Shown here: positions 51,542 to 51,754 of the stretch, in pieces
Layout of the letters: the number at the start of each line of letters is the position of its first letter
How positions within the stretch are numbered: the first letter of the stretch is position 1
Origin: Chloroflexota bacterium
GTDB lineage: Bacteria; Chloroflexota; Dehalococcoidia; Lucifugimonadales; Lucifugimonadaceae
NCBI GenBank assembly: GCA_018649665.1
Contig: JABIHL010000053.1
Span: 1 to 51,754 of the forward strand
Length of the DNA stretch: 51,754 nucleotides
Direction of reading: 5' to 3'
Position numbers and translations under genes: made by a program
The notes under the pieces: model-generated
What the model was told of the DNA's origin: nothing
Database searches by the model: none
The model's input: only the letters and a program-made list of their open reading frames with translations

Positions 51542-51754
51542 TTGCACCCGTTTGCATACGTTGCCCCAAGCACGGTAGCTGAAGCAGTTGCCGAGCTAAA
51601 CAAACATGGCGATCGAGCCCGACCACTTGCAGGTGGAACAGACCTGCTGGTCAAGGCACGAGCCAACGTCTGGGAGCTAGATGCCGTTGTCGACATCAAG
51701 AACATTCCAGAACTTATGACACTAACCGTAAATGGCAGTGGTCTCAGCATTGGC
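51542..51754 (+). CDS. FAD-binding subunit of a CO dehydrogenase/xanthine dehydrogenase family enzyme (partial)
   Basis: The 71 codons visible before the window ends read as MHPFAYVAPSTVAEAVAEL, then RPLAGGTDLLV, then DIKNIPEL, the standard N-terminus of the medium (CoxM/CutM-type) FAD subunit. These proteins carry electrons in heterotrimeric molybdenum hydroxylases. A TTG start at 51542 is supported by AAAGGAGA seven bases upstream. The iron-sulphur and molybdenum subunits probably follow outside the window. Subfamily and substrate cannot be set from this fragment. Confidence 0.88.
   Translation, partial: MHPFAYVAPSTVAEAVAELNKHGDRARPLAGGTDLLVKARANVWELDAVVDIKNIPELMTLTVNGSGLSIG

Overview
The window looks like one chromosome segment of a free-living bacterium with moderate GC content. 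I read it as a Chloroflexota lineage close to the SAR202/Dehalococcoidia group. This is an inference from gene content: several enolase-superfamily (MR/MLE) dehydratases, a glycosyltransferase-39/DUF2298 (YYY) giant membrane protein, a type II glutamine synthetase, a T-box-controlled tryptophan operon, paired acyl-CoA dehydrogenases and the start of a CO/xanthine-dehydrogenase-type operon. No rRNA, tRNA, CRISPR array, prophage or insertion sequence was found.

Layout. 1-1615 (minus): pheS and the 5' part of pheT. 2081-9004 (plus): a DUF5679 mini-protein with a textbook terminator, then an apparent sugar/sugar-acid gene group (aldo/keto reductase, two MR/MLE enzymes, an orphan glycosidase-like TIM barrel, an SDR) interrupted by an M48 membrane protease. 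9039-14235 (minus): exonuclease, PIG-L deacetylase, S9 peptidase and a large lipoprotein with a triplicated two-cysteine module. 14443-22306 (plus): promoter, tryptophan T-box riboswitch, trpS, two tandem trpE paralogues, trpG, trpD, trpC, trpF; trpB and trpA are absent. 22461-25438: Gfo/Idh oxidoreductase, pentapeptide-repeat protein and glnII-type glutamine synthetase, with palindromic repeats between genes. 25500-25930: a repeat-filled stretch, followed by an MFS gene with no usable start codon and one in-frame TGA. 27454-30747 (plus): a three-gene ABC-2 export operon. 30883-39438 (minus): a methyltransferase-like membrane protein, FAD oxidoreductase, M1 aminopeptidase, an oddly arranged 3-hydroxyacyl-CoA dehydrogenase, a third MR/MLE enzyme, a HAD hydrolase and ComF. 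39563-51290: hpf, the 1483-residue YYY protein (minus), M16 peptidase, XRE regulator, stand-alone AsnC effector domain, two acyl-CoA dehydrogenases, HIT protein and MFS exporter. 51372-51754: promoter with operator-like palindromes and the start of a molybdo-flavoenzyme FAD subunit gene.

I did not find a clear multi-gene defence, secretion or signalling system that is new. The items most worth a second look are: the tryptophan T-box followed by a second long hairpin that re-uses the terminator arm; the tandem trpE pair; the intergenic repeat family whose hairpin arms change together between copies; the duplicated and permuted 3-hydroxyacyl-CoA dehydrogenase; the triplicated lipoprotein module; the MFS gene with an in-frame TGA; and the palindromes at the promoter of the last operon.
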